Shown: positions 22,140 through 34,226, counted from the first letter of the stretch. The stretch is DNA of 64,000 nucleotides from Lindgomyces ingoldianus (GCF_010093535.1 NW_022985162.1:248001-312000); one strand, 5' to 3'. Program-made: numbers and translations. Notes: a model not told the origin generated them from the letters alone.

Positions 22140-25100
22140 ATGACCAACCCACCCCAACTTAGAGAAAAGATTTTAGACGAGATAGAAAGAACTAGTTATA
22201 GCCGAAAATACAGGAAAACCGGTGTCCTTTCAGTCGACTTTGTCAAGAACTTATTCGTAGACAATACAAAGGACCTCCGACAAAGTTTGGAAGACGATCT
22301 CAAGAAACAAGGATTTAATAGCGAAGATTTTCAAGAACTAGAGGGACTGCACAGTTACGTTCTCGCCTCCTCCAAGAAGCTGTACGCGATCCTACTCTAC
22401 TCGGGCCGTTCGGAGTGGATTGTTGCTGCTTATCGATGCCAACCTCGCATCGACGACCGGATCTTTAGCAGAAAACATGGCGCGGAGGCACCGCAATGTT
22501 TACTTGAGGATCTGCTTAAAACAGCATTAGAAGATATCGCCGAATATGTTGTCATGAACCAATGGATCATACCTCCTGTCCTTACTCCTGACACTCATCG
22601 AAAGTTCTCATCAAAGCACTTCAGGTTTCCCTTCGTGAGAAAACCGAAAGAAGTTGGCCATGGGTCGGGCGGTGTGGTATGCCAGGTTGAAATTGCACCT
22701 GGGCACTTGGAGGCAGAGGGTTATGAGCCGGTACGTTTTTGGACTCAACGCTTGATTACACCGTTCCTTGGATTGTTGCCGGAAAATTCTCGAACTGGTC
22801 CATGTTGCTGATCAATTTCCAGGGCAGCCTCGTAGCATACAAAACGGTCGGGGGGGAGGATGGCGAACCTTGGTCAAAGATATTGCAGGAAGTCAACACC
22901 CTCCGTGCGCGCAAGCATGATAACATTGTGCCACTGTTCGCGAGTTTCTCCGCACAAAGTGAAGAGCCTGTAACCGAGGACTCTTCGGAACATATCCTAT
23001 ACATGCTGTTTCCTTTCGCTACAGGCGGTGACATGAGGAAATGGTTGACTCTAGAGACTGCTCCAGAAGGCCTGAATGAGACGCACGCCCGCCAAGACTT
23101 CATATTCCGCTCCATGCAGGAAATCGTTTCTGGATTGGCATACATCCATCGCGAGATCGACCAGATCATAGGGGTTCATCATGATTTGAAACCAAGTAAC
23201 ATACTATTGTTCTGTCACGGAACAGCATATTGCTGGAAGATCTGCGACTTCGGCAAGGCGCACCTTAGGAGAGTGGAAGATGGCACAGGAATTTTGCACA
23301 CTGAGGGCAATGACTTCGGGACCTACGAGTATCGACCCCCGGAGTACTTCACTGGCCATGATAAGCTGAACCTTGAGAAACATGGCCGTGCCTTCGACAT
23401 ATATGGCCTAGGCTGCGTGTTTCTAGAGTTGGCAACGGTTTACAAGTATGGCTGGTCGCCGAACGGATTACCCAGGTTCACCACGCTGAGACGAGAAAAC
23501 ACAATCCACGCGTTCACTGGTCCTATGCAGCGCCTAGTGAAAGGAAAAGATCAATCATTCCACAATAACACAAATATCGTCAGGCTTTGGATATCCGATC
23601 ATTTGAAAATGAATAACAACGATGCCCACTTTAGCACGGTTGTTGATATGATTAAGTCCATGCTTAAAAGTCGGAAACAGAGAATATTTGCGTGGGAGGT
23701 GGACATGGAGCTTTACTTCATGCGCAATCGAGATGAAAAGGAAGAAGTACTGAAGACCAGATTTCGAAATCTTGTGCAAGGAGCCAGAGCACCTCTCACT
23801 GCTCTAGACAATCAACACAATCCGTTACGTAGAGCTATATCGAAGGATAGACCAGTCTGGTGGAAAACCATTCTTGAAGAGCACAATTGGTCGAACAACG
23901 AGCCGACGACCACAGGAGAGCTAGCTCGAAGAGAGAGGGCGGGGAATCTGTGTTCCAAGCCGCGCTACTCGACACTGAGTGATTATGCCCTACCGTTCGA
24001 TTACCAACATAATAGGTTTTTCAGCCGCCATAAGATCGATGCGAAGATCACGAAAGGCTTCAAGGAGTCAAATTGCGTTGGACTGTGGGGACTTCCCGGC
24101 GTAGGGTAAGCGTTCCAGCTCATCTGTCAGTGGGCTTATTTTAACTCATCTGGTTAGGAAGTCACATTTGGCATATCGCCACGCGGACAGATATCGCGAT
24201 CCTGCTCGGCCAGAAGATAGAAAGCACACGTTTTGGGTTAACGCGGCAAATCGAGGCGAATTCGATCTATCGCTGAAAGCAATATACAACAAGATAAATG
24301 CTAGTGACCTAGAAGCTGAAAGAAAGAATACCGTCGATGTGAGAGATTGGCTAACTGAATGCGATAACGGGCCCTGGATAATGGTATTGGACAGTCTCGA
24401 TGACGAGGATTTTGCAAAGAGGGTTGCAGAAGAACTGCCCACAAACTGTGGGCAGATATTGATCACTACAGTGAGCAGGGCTATCTGCAAACATTTCATG
24501 GCATTTCAGGAGGAGGTGTGCCTGCAAGTCAACAATCTGGAATTAGAGGATCGGCGAGCCATCTTCCGTTATTACAACCGGGACCCTGTCATGGACAATA
24601 AGAACATCTCGAACTATCTTCTGGAAAAAATATATCTGCCTGATCATACCAAATTTGTAGCCACATACTTGGCACAGTACTCAATCTCTGCCGAAAGACT
24701 CTACCATGACCTGAAAGCTGGAAGACGAGAAACAATCCATGACGCAGTCAAGGCTGGGTACAGCGATAAGAAGCGAGGCATTACACCCGCATTTTACGCT
24801 GATAAATTATTCAGCTCACTCATTCGCGAGTCTGCACTCCGCCGGAATGAGAAGGATCCTTCAGGACTATGGCCTTGTGATGACATGCATGTGTTAGGGA
24901 AGCTCTCTTGCCTCGGCCAGGACATGCATTCACCCTTGATCGAGATGATGTCTGAAGGTCATAGCCGATTCGACAAGATGCTTGGGGAGTTGAGGAATCT
25001 ATCATTTCTAACCCAGGACAAGCAAAACAACTACTACATGCCCGAATTTCTCCATGGAGCCGTACACGACTGGGTCGAAGAGCGATTAAGCATTGTCGAA

Positions 25101-26270
25101 TTGCTCAAACTACATGAGTTCGCGTTGAAGATTTTGCTTCGCCTTTATCGAAAGGAAACAAAAGGGGACTTCACTCCAGGAGCTAGCAGACGCGGACAAT
25201 ACTGTTACCTTCGCATGGTGAAATTCAGGGCGCACTTCGACCGCTTTCTGGACTTCGTACGGTCAAAGGGCCAACAGCCAGTAAAATACGGTGTCTCCAA
25301 CGACATGGTCGAAGCTGTGCACACATTCTCTCAGCTGTATCTAGACGACGCGTACTATGAAGCCGCAATTGACGTTCTTCGGTTCATGTTCAACCACTAT
25401 CGAGAACAAAAGTACCGTTCACCCCTCCGCCACCTCCTGACCCAGGCGTACATTTCATCATCGTCTGGAACAGCCGAACAGCATCGAGAGGAAGCAGAGT
25501 TCCTACTGAAGGATCTAGAAACAGAAGCAAATAGTCAAGACAACGAAATGGAGCGAGTTAAATGGACTCTCCTGTCTGCTCAGCTTTGGAATAAGTCTTC
25601 GCGGCCAGACGAGTCGCTCGCGTTGTTGACAGGATCTTGCGACCTACATCTCACTATTAAAAACGGGGAGCCAATACTTGCTGCTCCACAGAAATGGAAA
25701 GTAAAGAAGGCACGCACTTACGCGATCCGTTTGCAAATAGAGCAAGCACGAGCTCACCTAGCGAAAGCTCGACTCACAAACGCCGATCAGGACGAACGCA
25801 AACAGCAGCTTGGCAAGGCTTTCAGTAGCCTCCAAGTCGCTCGGAGAGCTTCGTCTCACTGGTTTAAGGAAGAGCACAGCTCGTTGCTTCTAGAGATTGA
25901 GGAGATAGACGCTGATGTATCATTCGAAACCGGTGAGCCGGACGCGCTACACAAAGCTGCAGAATTTCTGGCGTCACGTGTCGAAGCTGTCGAATCCGAG
26001 TGCAAGATGAAGGATCGAGCAGAAATACATAAATGGGATCTACAGTGTAAACTCGCTCGTGTCTGGGCTGGTTCATCCGATACCGAGCTCCAAAAGAAAG
26101 CAGCTGATACGCTGGCGGGGCTGCTCAAAGATTATAGAGACCAATATGGTAAACTCCATGGACACACCTTGCGTTGCGCTGAATACCTTGCTAAAGCCCT
26201 CGAAGTCGCTGGCAATCACGAGGCCGCGCAACAGATCAAAAGGGAATTTCAATGGAAAGCTGCCCAGTAG
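22140..26270 (+). CDS. protein kinase - NB-ARC - helical-repeat receptor (NLR-like, STAND)
   Basis: Three exons, 22140-22730, 22823-24105 and 24158-26270; 1328 aa. Residues 1-170 are a helical leader common to a fungal kinase family. The kinase domain runs from a Gly loop (GHGSGGVV, about 174) through Lys204 (VAYK), HHDLKPSN (316-323, His in place of Arg in HRD), DFG (339-341) and RPPE (about 368-371). A second module follows: P-loop GLPGVGKS ending at 627, GPWIMVLDSLDD (696-707, Walker B) and GQILITTVSR (723-732), the order of an NB-ARC ATPase. The last 550 residues are helical, TPR-like repeats. Such signal-transducing ATPases oligomerise on ligand binding and activate the N-terminal domain; a kinase as that output is inference. 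The 52-bp second intron splits the P-loop Gly codon. Both splices keep frame. Likely involved in non-self or stress recognition; the ligand is unknown. Confidence 0.8.
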
Positions 26271-28449
26271 TCTTTAAGCTTGAGGCAAAAGAAGGAATGG
26301 GCTTTGTATAATGTTATATTACTGTGAGAATGCGCTGTATAGCTGGCGTTGCTTTATTGATTGAGTAAAATGTGTCTTGCCTAGGTACTTTTAGGATGCC
26401 AGAGTACTAGGATGCCGAGCATAGAATTAATCCAATCGGATATAGCTATTCTGAACTAGTAGCCATGTCTCTCAATGCCCAATCATTCAGCGATGGGTCT
26501 TTAAACCAAGAGGAACTGTTTCCACCATCCGGGTGGCCATTGGCCACCTTTCCTAAACCCAATCTGAACCCTTTGACGCCGCCTGGGTATATGTAAATAT
26601 AGATCCGCTGCTAATCCGCTGCTAATCCGCCCCAAAAATATACACTCAGACGCATATACACATTAACGCCAGGATTCGAAGGGTTCTAGCAAGCAGAGGC
26701 CCGCGGGATGTATATGGATATCGAGCTTCTACTCGACGAACGCGATATCATTTGTGAGGAATCCTGGCAGCTGGAAGTCGACGTTTCGCTTGGCCTCTCA
26801 GCAGACATTGACTCAGATGTCGTGCCCTCGATTGGTTGAGATGATTGTGAAGGTGCCGACTGTGCCGAATTCATGGGAGCAACATTGGGTACGTCGGTGG
26901 TATAAGGGCTTCGTTTCGGCACGCTTTATCAGTCAGCTGGTTCCAGGGAATATAGCTATGTGCGCCTTACAATTGCTTCCCAATGTAGTTTCCGATTTTC
27001 TCTTCGTCGACGCCGGGCACGAAAGCCAGTACAGACCAACCGAACAAGGTCTTGAGAGCAGGAGGCGTGCGACGGAAACGTGAGCGGATGAACTCTAGGG
27101 GACGCTTGCTACCCTTTGCAGAGGGCATGACTGCACTTGGGCAGCTGCATAGGTTGTCGTGGACGTTGTCGAAAGTGGTTGTCGCAAGTGGTTGTCGCAA
27201 GTGTTGTACGTGACTGATGAGAGAAGGAGGCGAAAGTTAGGTAGGGCAAGGGTTAGCCAAGGCTTTGACCACACACCTGACCTCGAACGGGAGCGTCCTG
27301 TTCGGGAAAGACCATCGTGAACGATCTCCTGCATCCAACAAGCTTGTCCGGTAATGTGGGGGAGCTTTGGCTGGATTTGGTGGATGTGCATCGTGATAAG
27401 GTTCATTGTATCAGAACGGGACAAGGCGCCAGCTCCAAAATAAACAATACAGCTTTCGGCCTCATCCAGCCAAGCTGCAGGGGCGCAATATCACGTGATT
27501 AGAACGACAACATTGGATTATGTCCGGACCCTATGGAAAACCATAGTCTTTAGCCTAGATTGTCGACGCTGTACCACACGACAGATTTATCGGATGAATA
27601 AGCTCCAATTCGCTGGTGACGTGAATGAAAAGTCTCGGGAGCTTGTGTGCGTCCACAACGACGATATTCGCGATCATCTTCTGTATTTGCCTTGCTGAAC
27701 AGCTTACGTTCTCCCCCTTGGGCACTTATAGACGCTTCCTTATTTTGTCATTCGCGAATATCCTCCCAGTCTCCGCATCTCCAATCTTGACGGAGTACTT
27801 CTCGTCAGTTGAATAATCACCAGCCCCGACGATTCCCGCTCTCCACTTGTCTCTTCAAGCTTAGCATGTCATCGAACTGCTATGGGAATACAAAAACCAT
27901 ACCATTGCTGAGTACCCACACCTTGTCTCCCTCCTTATATTTCTCTGCCGTCTGGTAGGCGCCTTCTGGAGTAGCTGGTCGTGTCATGCTGTGCGCTTTT
28001 CAAAGCCTGATTTCCTTGTCAGCCTCGTCGGACACACACCAGTCATCGAGGACGTTTCGCAGTGATGTGACCTTTTCTTCGAGCCCAGAATGTGCAGATG
28101 CCTGGATGTCACGGTCGCAGTTTTTTCTTGCCGGTGCTATCGAGTATAAGGCATTGAAGAAGTTTGGCCGTTGCCTTGCGCAACTTCTCCAATATGCAGC
28201 TTGATTCAGCCTTCTGCATGTGTCCCCGTCACCCAATTGAAACGCTACCATCAAGATCAGTGCAGCCTTCCCCTACACTATTTTACGGTCCCCGGCCTTG
28301 GAATATCGCCAGCCTCACGACCCGGGTAGTTTCCATGGCCGATTATGCCTTGACCTGAAAGCCTCGATTATTGCCTCATGCACCAGTAAGCTGCTGAATC
28401 CTTATAACGACTTCCGGCTGCTCTCACACCTCGAGAGATTCTGCACACC
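26271..28449. other. spacer between the two receptor-like genes, with decayed coding pieces
   Basis: 2.2 kb. On the minus strand, 27200-26967 gives PLEFIRSRFRRTPPALKTLF, followed by GWSVLAFVPGVDEEKIGNYI, which looks protein-like but is bounded by stops and lacks a recognisable family. A second minus-strand remnant (28254-27715) is listed separately. The rest shows nothing I can support. Confidence 0.35.
27715..28254 (-). pseudogene. unrecognised minus-strand coding remnant between receptor genes
   Basis: A frame starting at 28254 contains NCDRDIQASAHSGLEEKVTS and VLDDWCVSDEADKEIRL, then one TGA, then in the same frame MTRPATPEGAYQTAEKYKEG and DKVWVLSNG. A further piece in another frame, DKWRAGIVGAGDYSTDEKYS then VKIGDAETGRIFANDKIRKR, ends at 27715. 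The last two pieces look like one small protein split by an intron or by decay (candidate donor GTATGG near 27900), but no splice restored a clean frame. Family unknown. Confidence 0.3.
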
Positions 28450-30589
28450 ATGGACCCAGTGTCCGTTTCTGCCTCCCTGTTAACACTGCTATCTGCTGCT
28501 GGTGGGACTTGCCAGTTCATTTACAATTTCATCTTTGACATCTCCGACGCTCCATCCGAGATCAAATCACAAGCAGACAAGCTAAGATGCTTGCACCAAT
28601 CCCTCTCGAACCTTATGCAAGCATATGGCCAACTGCCGCCCGATCTCCAATTCGAACCAGATCTACAGTTGCAATTAGTCGAATTTCTACAGAAAGTGTA
28701 CAGGATCAAGACGAAAGTCCAAGTCAAATGCAGCATGCTAGATCAGCATCGAATTCAGAGAGTTTGGGAACGATGCAAATGGCTAGCATCAGATCGTCAC
28801 TTGAGGAAATTCTATAGTTCGCTAGAGCAATGGAATACAGTTTTCGTCCAAGCTGCATCGGTCGTAAATCTGTAGGTATTCGCTGTCAAGATAAAAAATG
28901 GGTGGCTCTGATAGCGCACAGAAAACTTCTAATGCGGATCTTGGAGCAGACCTCCCCAGCCGGCGCAGAGGCTCCGCCAGCGATACGCCCTGAAAGAGCT
29001 ATGACAAACAACTTATGTGAAGTAAATAGACCAATAAAGAGCCGTTATGTGGTGAATCGCATGGTCGAAGACTCTGCCCCTCTCGACTCAACCTTCAGTG
29101 CCAGCACAGACGCCCACCAGCCTTCCAATCAGTTAGAACGATACCTATCCAAGCTTGTGGACCCAATAGATCTTAGGGTTGATAGGTTCTGTGAGATCGG
29201 AGGGAGCTTAATAGCAGCGAATTTCCGCGCCGGGCACGTTATCACTAGACGATGGTCAGCGCAGGGGCAAGAAACCTATAACGTCCTATCAGCACAAAGT
29301 GGATATTCGATATCATTCATGGTCCAACCAACAAGGATCAAATTGAGGCTATCGATCGCAACGTTCTTTCTATATCAGTTTGCACAGTGGTCGGACGTCA
29401 GCCTCCGGTTTCAGCTGCGGGTCTCGTCTTTGATGACTATCGACCATCCAGCATATCTCGCCGCGGTGTGCGGAGACTGGCTGACTTTAAGGAAGCTTCT
29501 GACCAAGAGCGATGTAAGGGTAACGGACCAGACTGCGAATGGAGATACGCTACTTCATGCAAGTGAATATGTCGCATAGAAAAGCTGGGGGAAATGCTAA
29601 TTTATGCAGATCGCGGTTTCAAGAAATCAGACCAGTCTAGTAAAGGAGCTTCTTCGACACGGAGCCGATGTCAATGCCACCAATGATCAAAGCGAGTAAG
29701 TACGGAAACTGTTGCTGTGACATGTTCCGGATTGATGGGCGCATGTAGGACGCCTTTGCACATCGCCGTGGCTTGCATGTGTGACTACGAAGTCTCAAGG
29801 TGCCTTATCTCGTCTGGAGCCAATATGCTCCACCAAGACTTAGGTAAAAAAACGCCGCTCCACACCTATTTCAATGAGAACCTTCGGAAAATACTCGAGT
29901 TTCATCGGGACAACATAGATACGACTATAAGAGATAGCGAAGGGATGACTATTTCTCACTACGTGTCTTTTACCAAGCAGTCTAGCCCAGAAGACATAGC
30001 TCGTTCGCTAGGTCCACATCCTTCCAACATCTGTTCGACTGACCATGAGGGACGAACAATACTTCACCTAGCGCTTCGAAGAGGGAACCTAGAACTCGTT
30101 AAATACTTATTTGAGCAAGGGATCGAAGCATTAGAGCAACCAGACCACCACGGTCACACTCTGATGCACTACGCCACCGAGAGTCGCCGCATTCAACTGA
30201 TTGACTTCCTAAATTTACGAGGACATTCCATCCGCGCAAGAGACAAAACAGGTCGTACTGTTCTGCACCACGCAGCCTCGAAGGGCAAATTAGCTGCGGT
30301 AATAAAGCTCCTCGAACTTGGGGCGGCGTCAGATCTGGATGCTCTAGACCTTGATTCACGCACGCCAATACAAGTTGCAGCTCTGTTCGAAGCACACGCT
30401 GTGGTGGAATACTTACAGAAATTGTGTAAGCCGCAGATGCTAGTATATCCCGGGCGAGCAATGCAAGACGCTAGAAGCGCAGTGGCAGGCGCTGATAGAT
30501 TTACTAAGATGTCGATGTTGGTGAGCGCGAAGTACTTGTACTGTTTGTTGTTTCTTGTAGGATTTTCGATGGGCGTTCTGTATGCATGA
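28450..30589 (+). CDS. HeLo-like N-terminal domain, ankyrin-repeat protein with C-terminal membrane segment
   Basis: Four exons, 28450-28871, 28922-29558, 29610-29695 and 29749-30589; 661 aa. Residues 1-140 (MDPVSVSASLLTLLSAAGG, then coiled helices) match the fungal Helo-like / STAND-protein N-terminal type. A linker follows, then ankyrin repeats from about 310 to 620: NGDTLLHIAVSRNQTSLVKE, ETPLHIAVACMCDYEVSRCL, GRTILHLALRRGNLELVKYL, HGHTLMHYATESRRIQLIDF, GRTVLHHAASKGKLAAVIKL. The C-terminus is a hydrophobic segment (YLYCLLFLVGFSMGVLYA) that could insert in a membrane. The second intron starts GCAAGT, a GC-AG intron; using it gives the canonical TLLHIAV ankyrin. It has no nucleotide-binding domain, so it is an NLR-like architecture lacking the ATPase. 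Role in heterokaryon incompatibility or defence is inference. Confidence 0.7.
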
Positions 30590-31604
30590 ATGGGGTTTGT
30601 GGTGAGGACGCCCCACCTACCTACGCTTTTAATCTTGCTCGAAAGTCCGGTTTTGATCAAGGAGACTCTCTAAACATAAGAAGAATGAGTGCAGATTCGT
30701 TGTTTAGTGAATATCCTAAGATCCATCCCAAACTCCAGATGAAGTGAAACAGTCTTGCCTAACCAATGGTGGATTTAGACTTGCAGCTTCACTACGCACG
30801 TCAGCTGAGAACCGCATCTCTGATGGTCGCGTCCTGGTACCTCGTAGCATTTTTTCCCTCACTCGCAAGGCTACGGTCGACTCTCATGTTAATGGTACAA
30901 CGCTGGATGTAAACGAGGAATATTGAACATGTCCAGCGTCCATTGCAAGGGTACAGATAATACCAAAGCTAACATAAGCTAAAATCCTCCTCAACCGCCC
31001 GAAGGGTAGTATCGACTTGTACCAAATGGCCATGAAATCTACCGTCGGTGAGCGGGATATGGTGAGAAAATAAAACCCCCCTGGAGGCTAGGACTTGGGA
31101 TTTTGATGCTGGGAGTGAGGAATATTGAAAGATAAAGTCGGAAGATAGTAGCTAGAGAATGAGAATGAGGCATTTGAGAGAACAGAAGAAGTGACCGGTA
31201 GGAAATCCGGCTGGATGGAAAGTGATCATTTAGAGTGGGAATGTTCGGTAGCTAGAAAACGTAGATAGACGTAGGAGAAGGCGACGAGGGAAGTGGAAAT
31301 GGTTAGCTGAAGTGTCTAGGTGCCTGTTAGGCTCAAGTGACATAGGTTCAGGGTCTTGAGAGTACCAATTAAACTGCTTATCCTTGCGTATTAAAGAATT
31401 TGTATGTCTAGACCCTTTGGGGATATTTCTGCCCAATAGAACACCCAGTTTTATCCCAAAGCCCAAGTGACGAACGCCAGTGTAATGCGTTTATATACCT
31501 TCAGCGCCAAACCGTATCCTTTGAATACCGAATAAACCGGTTCTAATTTCCTCCTAGCTTTACAAAATGTTCTTAATTCTGTTCCCAATAATACGTAGAC
31601 TCAT
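30590..31604. other. intergenic, convergent 3' ends
   Basis: About 1 kb between the ankyrin gene (plus) and the mannosidase gene (minus), which converge. Purine-rich in the middle (31080-31260). Only short frames; a 78-aa minus frame at 31466-31230 shows no family features. Confidence 0.45.
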
Positions 31605-33582
31605 TTACGTCCTCTGTGGCCTGCGCAGCGGATGCGCCTCAGTATTACTACACTCTGTTAGCTAACCTATCTCGCATCTCACTCTCCACCAGTACAAACT
31701 CACAAAACCCACTCATCCAAACTGACAAGCTCAGGCTCAGAGAAGATCAAATAAAAGTACTTCAACGTCTCCGCCATCCAGAAGCTCTCACAAGAATCCA
31801 ATTTCTCAGACTCTTGTCCGGGGGGACATGTGACATCCGCGATGGCGGAGTTGGAGATGTTGGTTCGCGTCGAGTTCTTGATGGCTTGGAACATGCGCCA
31901 GGCGGCGTCTTGAAGAGTGTGGTCGCCGGTTATACGGTAGAGGATGAAGACAGATTCGATTGCTTCTGGGCTAATTATCCCTGGTTAGAAGGAGCGTATG
32001 TTGTCGTGGGATAGGATAGGATGGAATGGATGGAATGGATGGAATGGAATGGGGATGAAAGGGGTTTCAAACCGTAGCAAGAATCTCTTATCCGAGATCT
32101 CGGTATAACCAGGCTGTAACCCATCCTCTCGAATAATTCTAGCAACATCCATAGTCCGTGCGAAACTACGCTGGTTCATTACTTCTGCATGCCACTTTTC
32201 AGTGCTGTATGTACAATCATCTGGCTCCGAACAAGGCACCACTGTGAAGGACTCCGGCATAATTCCAGTTGGCATGGAGTCGTAAGCCCAGATGCAGCCG
32301 TCGACGAGTTTTCTCGCGATATCAAGCTCATCCGGGCGATCAAAGATTTTGGACCCAATGCCGACCATGCCGCCGGCGAAGCATGCAAGGTGTTGGCCTT
32401 CTGGCTGGAGTTTGATGTGGTCTGCAGCGTTTTTGCTAACGGTTCCAGATAGTAGGATATTTTGATTCCCAGGATTCAGCGGACGAAAGAAGAGATATTT
32501 CTTTGCGGCCTCAATGGCGCCTTCGTATAATTTTCGGTGTTGGTCCACCAGGCCCCCAAGGAGCATGTGCTGCTTCGGGAAGTACTCATACAGGGAATCC
32601 GACATGCCACCGAACGTGAAGGTCCGGTGGGCATCGAAGGACTCGTCGAGCGGATTGACAATGATAGGGAAAAGTCCTGGAATGGTAGTGTCATTCTGGT
32701 GCTTCTCAAACTGATTTGAGATGCGCTGTACAGCATCAAAGTACTTCGGCTCGCCGGTTAACTGAGACAATCGTGTGAATTCAAGACTCAGGGAACCAAG
32801 CTCAGCGCTAAGAGCTTGGTTAGGAGCTTCTTGCTCGCCATCTAGAGCCCCACTGTATGATGATTAGCAATGCCAGCAACATCGAGGAGAGGAGCATACT
32901 TAGCCCAATCCCATCGAGTTATCGGTAAGCGATTCGGGGTGTCAAAAGCAAGATAGAGCATATCCCCCAATTGTACTGCTTTATCCAGCAGAATACGATG
33001 CTTCCCCTCGCTCAAGTCGTACGCACTGAGAAGGCCGCCCAAATATCGAATCGTAGTCTCAAAAAGATTCATCGTGGTTTCTCCGGAAGTAGTAAAATCA
33101 ATCCTTTTCAACGCCGATAGCGCTTTTTTAAACTCCTTATCCAGTCCCATAATCAAAAGTGTATCTAAAGTATCAACCATTGTGGCAGCCCGCATCCCAA
33201 ATCCATTTTTATATCCACCAGAAACAGGAGTGAGTTCGTCTTGGAGCCAAGCGTGCTTCTTGTACCCCTCCCAAGAATGTAGAAATGTCTCTTTCACGTC
33301 TGCTAGTCTCTCTTCTCGCTCTTGCCTGTTGTGTTCCGTCTCCGCTACGAATTCGTGCTGGATCTTCGGGATTTCGGCTGGGGTGCCGGACGGGAGGGCT
33401 ATCATGGACGAGACAGGATAGCGGAGGGGAACATCCTTCCATTTCACTGGACGGCTGATTCGTGACGAGGATGTCACTGTCGGGGAGGGTAATTCATCCC
33501 TTTGGGTGAGCTGACGTAAAGCAAGGATGAGGAAACAGGCGGAGATGCAGAGAACGAAGAATCGACGGATGACGAAGCCCAT
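31605..33582 (-). CDS. class I alpha-1,2-mannosidase (GH47), ER/Golgi type II membrane protein
   Basis: Four exons, 33582-32900, 32852-32073, 31970-31704 and 31647-31605; 590 aa. A short cytosolic tail (MGFVIRR) is followed by one membrane anchor (FFVLCISACFLILAL), as in glycan-trimming mannosidases. Family landmarks in order: SGGYKNGFGMRAATMVDTLD, NLFETTIRYLGGLLSAYDLS, RWDWANGALDGEQEAPNQAL (assembled by splice 1), ELGSLSLEFTRLSQLTG, FTFGGMSDSLYEYFPK, LRPEAIES (splice 2), SFWMAETLKYFYLIF, and the terminal NTEAHP whose Thr binds the catalytic Ca2+. The 14-codon last exon is needed to include NTEAHP, which supports the model. It trims Man9GlcNAc2 on N-glycoproteins; whether it is the ER enzyme or a Golgi one is not resolved. 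Intron 2 uses an unusual donor, GTTTGA. Confidence 0.88.
32011..32053 (+). repeat. microsatellite inside mannosidase intron
   Basis: Short tandem array built from ggaatggat and related pentamers, lying within the 102-bp second intron of the mannosidase gene. It makes that intron roughly twice the usual length here. Confidence 0.7.
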
Positions 33583-34226
33583 TGTGGTGAGCCGGGGGGG
33601 GTTAGAAAAGATCTAGCATTTGAGTAGTACAATTGGTCTCTAAAAGAACGAGTGAGACCGGGAGAATTACTCCAGAAGTGAATTTACAAGAGCTAGAAAG
33701 AAAGGAGGCCAAAGTCCGAAGGATCGATACCCATGAAGAGTTACGAAGAGCTGGGAAGGGGAATTAAGAGTGATTAGAGAGGCAATGATGGAAATGAGAC
33801 ACGCCAGGAGGGAAACTAAAAGGAACGAAATCTAAACACTGAGTACCAGTGGGCTAAGAAAAGGAAGGGGCACAGTAAGGAGAACATGTTGAGATGGCCT
33901 GGCCTGACAGTCTCCGTCATGATCGCTTATCGTCGCGCGGCCGCTAGTGAACATCCCCGTGTCGATCTAAATGCAGCTTGAACCAAACATTCACAGACGG
34001 CGTTGCCCTTCATTCTTCTCCGTTCGAGAAGGACAATTGGGATGGGGGCTCTCAGGGATAAATTCATGTACAAACTGGGGTAGCTTCCATCCTCACTGGT
34101 ACGACCAGCCCACCAGTCCACCAGCCCACCTGTTCAACCCATCCTCGCGTACAACCCTCTCCCACGGTAACCCTGAAACACAAAGCTGGACTCGTGGAAC
34201 CGTGGAAAGTGCCTGAGATAGTCAAA
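33583..34226. promoter_or_regulatory. divergent promoter, mannosidase / MED20
   Basis: 644 bases between two outward-pointing start codons. Purine-rich beside the mannosidase and C-rich beside MED20. It contains ggccgc runs near 33940. Short frames here have no coding look. Confidence 0.4.

Noticed and set aside
31985..32072. Extension of the mannosidase frame through PFIPIPFHPFHPFHP
   Set aside because: It reads the intron microsatellite; splicing at 32072/31971 restores the conserved PEAIES motif and the C-terminal NTEAHP.
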